Positions 62,370 through 62,842 of a stretch of 62,842 nucleotides of DNA are shown here, in pieces. Location: contig JAAYEF010000007.1 in the NCBI GenBank assembly GCA_012728875.1, positions 1 to 62,842 on the forward strand. The letters run 5' to 3'. The notes beneath the pieces were generated by a model, which had not been told where the DNA came from, did not search any database, and worked only from the letters and a program-made list of their open reading frames with translations. Origin of the DNA: Candidatus Cloacimonadota bacterium. Lineage in GTDB: Bacteria; Cloacimonadota; Cloacimonadia; Cloacimonadales; Cloacimonadaceae. The stretch's first letter is position 1. Every line of letters starts with the position of its first letter. The position numbers were made by a program, and so were the translations under genes.

Positions 62370-62399
62370 TACAAAATTCGGCTGCCTCTTTTTTGTCAA
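62370..62399 (-). promoter_or_regulatory. Putative promoter of the epimerase/SLBB/etfB unit
   Basis: Minus-strand TTGACA (62394-62399), an 18-base spacer and TTTGTA (62370-62375). The -35 lies in the loop and arm of a perfect 9-base inverted repeat (62385-62393 with 62402-62410), which could be an operator. Confidence 0.45.
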
Positions 62400-62593
62400 T
62401 GAAAAAGAGGAATGGGGGCTGTTTCCGGGAACTATTTGCCCATCTTCCTGATGATTTTCACCGCAGATCCATTTCAATTCCTGGAAAATTTTGTGCGAAA
62501 AAACAAGCTGGTTTAGCCAAAACTGTCCCCCGCTTGGCGTTACATTTCAAACACTAATGAGCTCGAAGCCGCCTTCGCCCCAGGCCCGTGAAC

Positions 62594-62690
62594 CTTTCCT
62601 TGGTGTCCGATCCCCCTCAAGCACCCGCCCGCGGGCGGGAGGCTAACAAGGGCGAAACGCCCAAGCGATGTTTTGGTATCAAGGAGGGAG
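62594..62690. repeat. Inverted-repeat intergenic element, copy E
   Basis: The left end is CTTTCCTTGGTGTCC and the right end GGTATCAAGGAGGGAGG. The inside has CCCGCCC GCGGGCGGG, a strong hairpin core. The arms diverge from copies B and D but the layout and core are the same. Confidence 0.5.
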
Positions 62691-62842
62691 GGGTGCTCCC
62701 GAAAGCAAGTTACTACTTAAGACCTTTGCGTAATTGCTTCTCAAGGTTTGTGAGAACACGTTTGTGAATTCTCACCACTAAATCTGAGGATTTATTGTTC
62801 CAATCGAAGAGTTTTTACGGGATTTCTCTATATTTTACCCAA

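Larger units (their letters stand above)
62313..62842. other. Right-margin intergenic region
   Basis: 530 bases to the window end. It holds the promoter of the epimerase unit, a perfect inverted repeat CCTCTTTTT/AAAAAGAGG (62385-62410) around that promoter and one inverted-repeat element (62594-62690). No coding region is supported. Confidence 0.5.

Noticed and set aside
1-62842. CRISPR array or tRNA genes
   Set aside because: No regularly spaced direct repeats and no cloverleaf with a TTC-type T-arm were recognised in the gene-free stretches.

Overview
The window is 62.8 kb of a bacterial chromosome, densely coded at both ends of a gene-free left margin. I see no rRNA, tRNA, insertion sequence, phage or CRISPR array. 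The organism is a Gram-negative anaerobe of the FCB type, most plausibly Candidatus Cloacimonadota (inference). The reasons are a fused LpxC-FabZ protein, several secreted proteins ending in FlgD-like/type IX-style sorting domains, a PorV/PorQ-like barrel, a full Rnf complex (rnfCDGEAB) and a split glycine dehydrogenase. This combination fits an amino-acid-fermenting, lipid-A-bearing anaerobe.

Layout. 1-1277 is gene-free and rich in short repeats. 1278-5065 (minus) holds a single-chain restriction-modification enzyme and a pRiA4b ORF-3-like protein. 5511-8402 (plus) is a secreted M28 peptidase. 8695-13362 (plus) is a tripartite TolC/MacA/split-MacB exporter operon closed by a clear terminator. 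13535-18739 (plus) is the Rnf operon, also with a clear terminator. 19002-35066 (minus) is a nearly gapless run: gcvPA, gcvPB, ompH/skp, lpxD, lpxC-fabZ, lpxA, then a WecA/MraY-type transferase, three envelope proteins, pcrA and mfd. 35545-43755 (minus) is a three-gene operon encoding an M6-like protein, a PorV/PorQ-like barrel and a subtilisin-family protein. 44049-44859 (minus) is efp plus a small zinc-ribbon protein. 45023-50076 (plus) is an island of an acetyltransferase, a nitrilase-superfamily protein and a giant acetyltransferase fusion. 50417-52809 (minus) is a pair of secreted proteins, one with a SUMF1/FGE fold. 53233-62312 (minus) is a run with a sugar-nucleotide epimerase, SLBB polysaccharide-export protein, DegT-family aminotransferase, etfB, lgt, a lipoprotein, purB, a DUF2147 protein, a degenerate phosphatidylserine decarboxylase-like protein and a propeller-like lipoprotein.

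How the parts fit together. Rnf would couple ferredoxin oxidation to NAD reduction and ion pumping. Glycine dehydrogenase points to glycine turnover. The lpx/ompH genes build lipid A and escort outer-membrane proteins. The M28, M6 and S8 proteins look like secreted degradative or surface proteins using one export route.

The most unusual items are: the GNAT-giant fusion with its nitrilase partner; an M6-family protein whose catalytic glutamate is replaced (HQFGH); a PSD-like protein without the expected histidine; an OmpH protein with an acidic Asp-Pro-Phe repeat tail; a family of five intergenic elements with terminal inverted repeats; and a recurring TTGACA plus TTTG-type promoter pattern at transcription-unit heads. 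All assignments come from reading the sequence; no database search was run.
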